64,000 bases of DNA from Thiohalobacter thiocyanaticus. GTDB taxonomy: Bacteria; Pseudomonadota; Gammaproteobacteria; Thiohalobacterales; Thiohalobacteraceae. Made by a program: the position numbers and the translations under genes. The DNA is taken from assembly GCF_002356355.1 (NCBI RefSeq), contig NZ_AP018052.1:1364001-1428000 (forward strand), given 5' to 3'. Every line of letters begins with the position of its first letter. The stretch's first letter is position 1. This document shows positions 62,116 to 64,000 of this stretch, piece after piece. The notes under the pieces were generated by a model. That model was given only the letters and a program-made list of their open reading frames with translations, was not told the DNA's origin and searched no databases.

Positions 62116-63633
62116 ATGGAAAGAGTCCTTGTTAGCTGGATAGGTCAGCATGATTTGGATGCTGTCACTGGTAACTCCCCGGGGCCTGTCATGGCCGCAA
62201 TTAGGGATGCCGAGCAGTCGGGTAATTCATATAATCATATCCATCTGATATATAACTATAAAACAAGCCAGGCTCTCCCGTATTTAGATTGGCTTTCGGC
62301 TGGAGTAGACAGCGCCACGAGTATATCGAGTCGACGTTTCCGGCTTACCTCCCCAACGTCATATGCCGAAATTTATCCTGCTGTTTCCAGTGAGCTTGCA
62401 AAACTGGAGCAGAAATACCCTCTGGCACAACGCGTAGTGCATCTGAGTCCTGGTACGCCTGCGATGGCAGCTGTATGGATCCTATTGGTAAAGACACGAT
62501 TTCCAGCGATTTGCATACAGTCCTGGCAAAATTCCGAGGGAAAGCAGGTCGTACAGGAGGTTGAGCTTCCGTTCGAGATAGAGGCGCGATTCAGCCTTGA
62601 GGCGACTCGTCGATCTGATAAACGGCTCAACCGGCTTCTTGATAGCGAAGAGGCTGCAGACAAGGCGTTCGCGAGGATTACCAGTGCAGGAGAGCTGCAT
62701 GGTGCAATTGAAAAATCCCGTAAAATCGCGGTACGCGATGTACCGATATTGCTATTGGGCGAGACCGGCACTGGTAAAGAGCTTTTTGCTCGAGCTATTC
62801 ACGATGCAAGTTTTCGGCGGGAGGGGCCGTTTGTTGCTGTGAATTGTGGTGCGCTCCCGCATGACCTTACTGAATCGCTGCTGTTCGGCCACAAGAAAGG
62901 ATCCTTTACCGGCGCAATGCAAGATCATGATGGATTCTTCGCTCAAGCCGATGGTGGAACACTGTTTCTGGATGAGGTTGGAGAGTTACCCATCAAAGTG
63001 CAGGTGAAACTGTTGCGAGCCCTGCAGGAACACACGTTCATACCAGTGGGCGCCTCCGAGCCGAGACATAGTGACTTTCGTATTGTTGCCGCTACGCACA
63101 GGGAATTGGCTGAACAGGTTGGGGAGGGTAGCTTCAGGGAGGATTTGTTTTATCGCCTGGCTGTCGGTGTGATCAAACTCCCTGCGCTTCGTGACCGTCC
63201 GGAGGATTTTCCAGCCCTGATCGAGACACTGATGGAGTCCATTAATTCTGAGCTTTCCGACCAGCCTGGGTATAGGCGTAAGAAAATTGATGATGATGTA
63301 ATAAACGTTATCATGGCGCATGATTGGCCGGGAAATATCCGGGAACTCAGGGCGACTCTGCTCAGGGCCGCCGTCTGGAATGACAGTGCCACTCTTACCT
63401 GTCATGAAGTCGAGGATGCGTTGCTGGTATTGCCCAGCCAATCCAATCGCGCTACGCTGGGTGGAATAAGTCAACCTATTGATTTAGAGAAATTAATGGC
63501 GGATGTGGCGCGGCATTATATTCCCTTGGCCCTGGCCAGGGCTGATGGCAACAAGACCCGGGCCGCCAAGCTGCTCGGTCTCCGTAGCCAGCCGGTGCTG
63601 ACGAATAAGATGAAGAAATACGGAATCGACTGA
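62116..63633 (+). CDS. CARF-like sigma-54 activator (RtcR-like)
   Basis: A 505-residue regulator. Residues 1-160 form a Rossmann-type domain (VLVSWIGQHDLDAVTG, HIHLIYNYKT, VVHLSPGTPAMAAVWILL) like the CARF domains that bind cyclic or linear oligonucleotides and like RtcR. The sigma-54 AAA domain has GETGTGKE (215-222), GSFTGA (262-267, the sigma-54 contact loop, normally GAFTGA), GTLFLDEVGE and FREDLFYRL. The C-terminus is a Fis-type helix-turn-helix (KTRAAKLLGLRSQPVLTNKM). It should activate a -24/-12 promoter after sensing a nucleotide signal. One lies 5 bases after its stop. Confidence 0.88.
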   Translation: MERVLVSWIGQHDLDAVTGNSPGPVMAAIRDAEQSGNSYNHIHLIYNYKTSQALPYLDWLSAGVDSATSISSRRFRLTSPTSYAEIYPAVSSELAKLEQKYPLAQRVVHLSPGTPAMAAVWILLVKTRFPAICIQSWQNSEGKQVVQEVELPFEIEARFSLEATRRSDKRLNRLLDSEEAADKAFARITSAGELHGAIEKSRKIAVRDVPILLLGETGTGKELFARAIHDASFRREGPFVAVNCGALPHDLTESLLFGHKKGSFTGAMQDHDGFFAQADGGTLFLDEVGELPIKVQVKLLRALQEHTFIPVGASEPRHSDFRIVAATHRELAEQVGEGSFREDLFYRLAVGVIKLPALRDRPEDFPALIETLMESINSELSDQPGYRRKKIDDDVINVIMAHDWPGNIRELRATLLRAAVWNDSATLTCHEVEDALLVLPSQSNRATLGGISQPIDLEKLMADVARHYIPLALARADGNKTRAAKLLGLRSQPVLTNKMKKYGID

Positions 63634-63638
63634 TGATT

Positions 63639-63654
63639 TGGCATGTCTCCTGCT
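63639..63654 (+). promoter_or_regulatory. Sigma-54 (-24/-12) promoter
   Basis: TGGCATGTCTCCTGCT matches TGGCACGNNNNTTGCW at all fixed positions except two (C6 to T, T12 to C). The invariant GG and GC are present at the required spacing. The predicted start is about 63665, 20 bases before the next gene. Confidence 0.8.
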
Positions 63655-63685
63655 ACGCAAGGGGACGGTGATTTATTGACTCGCA

Positions 63686-64000
63686 ATGCAATCGATCAAC
63701 TTCGAATTTATCCGGCCGCACCGGCCCGCACTGGCCGATCTGGGCAGGTATGCGGAGGCTCTGCTGTATATCGACCCCGGCAGCGCGCTGATCCGGATGC
63801 GTGCCATGGCCGAGGCCTTAACCAAGATCATCCATAAGGAAGAGTGTCTCCCCTTTTTGCCGAACGCGACCTTCTATGATCTTGTCAAACACCCAGCTTT
63901 TGCGGCCTCTGTCGATAGGTCGCTGATTCATAGGATTAATTTTCTCCGTGTGAACGGTAATGATGCGGCGCACGGTGCTCAGGGGGATATACGGAGCGCC
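63686..64000 (+). CDS. HsdR/helicase-like protein, N-terminal part (cut by window edge)
   Basis: The first 105 residues are seen: MQSINFEFIRPHRPALADLG, DPGSALIRMRAMAEALTKII and RINFLRVNGNDAAHGAQGD. This matches the DUF4145-like helical domain at the start of many type I restriction R subunits and of DEAD/DEAH helicases in defence islands. The catalytic domains lie outside the window. It is placed directly behind a sigma-54 promoter and its predicted activator. Confidence 0.7.
   Translation, partial: MQSINFEFIRPHRPALADLGRYAEALLYIDPGSALIRMRAMAEALTKIIHKEECLPFLPNATFYDLVKHPAFAASVDRSLIHRINFLRVNGNDAAHGAQGDIRSA

Overview
The window looks like the chromosome of a GC-rich, sulfur-oxidising gammaproteobacterium. 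The main evidence is a dsrAB pair, a tsdBA-type thiosulfate dehydrogenase pair, TonB/ExbBD iron uptake behind Fur-like boxes, and sigma-54 and IHF-like signals. No rRNA operon, complete tRNA gene or insertion sequence was recognised.

Left part (1-20.3 kb), ordinary chromosome. A surface-polysaccharide set contains three PAPS-dependent sulfotransferases, a glycosyltransferase-like protein, an O-antigen-ligase-like membrane protein and two methyltransferases. Inside it sits a TonB-ExbB-ExbD-ExbD operon, divergent from a FecA-like outer-membrane receptor with Fur-like boxes between them. Then come sulfur and redox genes: tsdB-tsdA, a DUF3050 protein, a CBS-domain protein, dsrA-dsrB without the usual dsrEFHC partners, and a cyclopropane fatty acid synthase.

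First accessory segment (20.9-33.5 kb). It is bracketed by two identical 52-bp copies of the 3' end of a tRNA-Arg gene, which look like attachment-site copies left by integrated elements. It carries a FitAB/VapBC-like toxin-antitoxin pair, a metallo-beta-lactamase-fold protein lacking its usual zinc motif, chrA and a chrB-like gene, a histidine-rich CzcCBA efflux operon and two small membrane proteins. Degenerate repeats and hairpin terminators accompany each tRNA-derived copy.

Second accessory segment (33.5 kb to the right edge), a defence island. A type I-F CRISPR-Cas locus has an unusual layout. A WYL regulator and cas2-3 form a leftward operon, and divergent cas8f-cas5f-cas7f-cas6f-cas1 lead into a leader and an array of 97 repeats. 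Downstream are a YedK/HMCES-like gene and a PD-(D/E)XK nuclease with a small partner.

Next is a cluster (52-59.1 kb) I cannot match to a named system. It has a PP2C phosphatase, small proteins, a tandem AAA ATPase, a leucine-rich-repeat-like protein, two short proteins and a WYL regulator. Three copies of one palindrome (TGCGACA-N5-TGTCG) sit in its three promoter regions at a near-constant distance from the -10 element, so the WYL protein probably controls the whole set, itself included. The window ends with a DUF2779 nuclease and partner, then a CARF-like sigma-54 activator. Directly after the activator is a near-consensus -24/-12 promoter and the start of an HsdR-like gene, which suggests signal-gated expression of a restriction or helicase effector.
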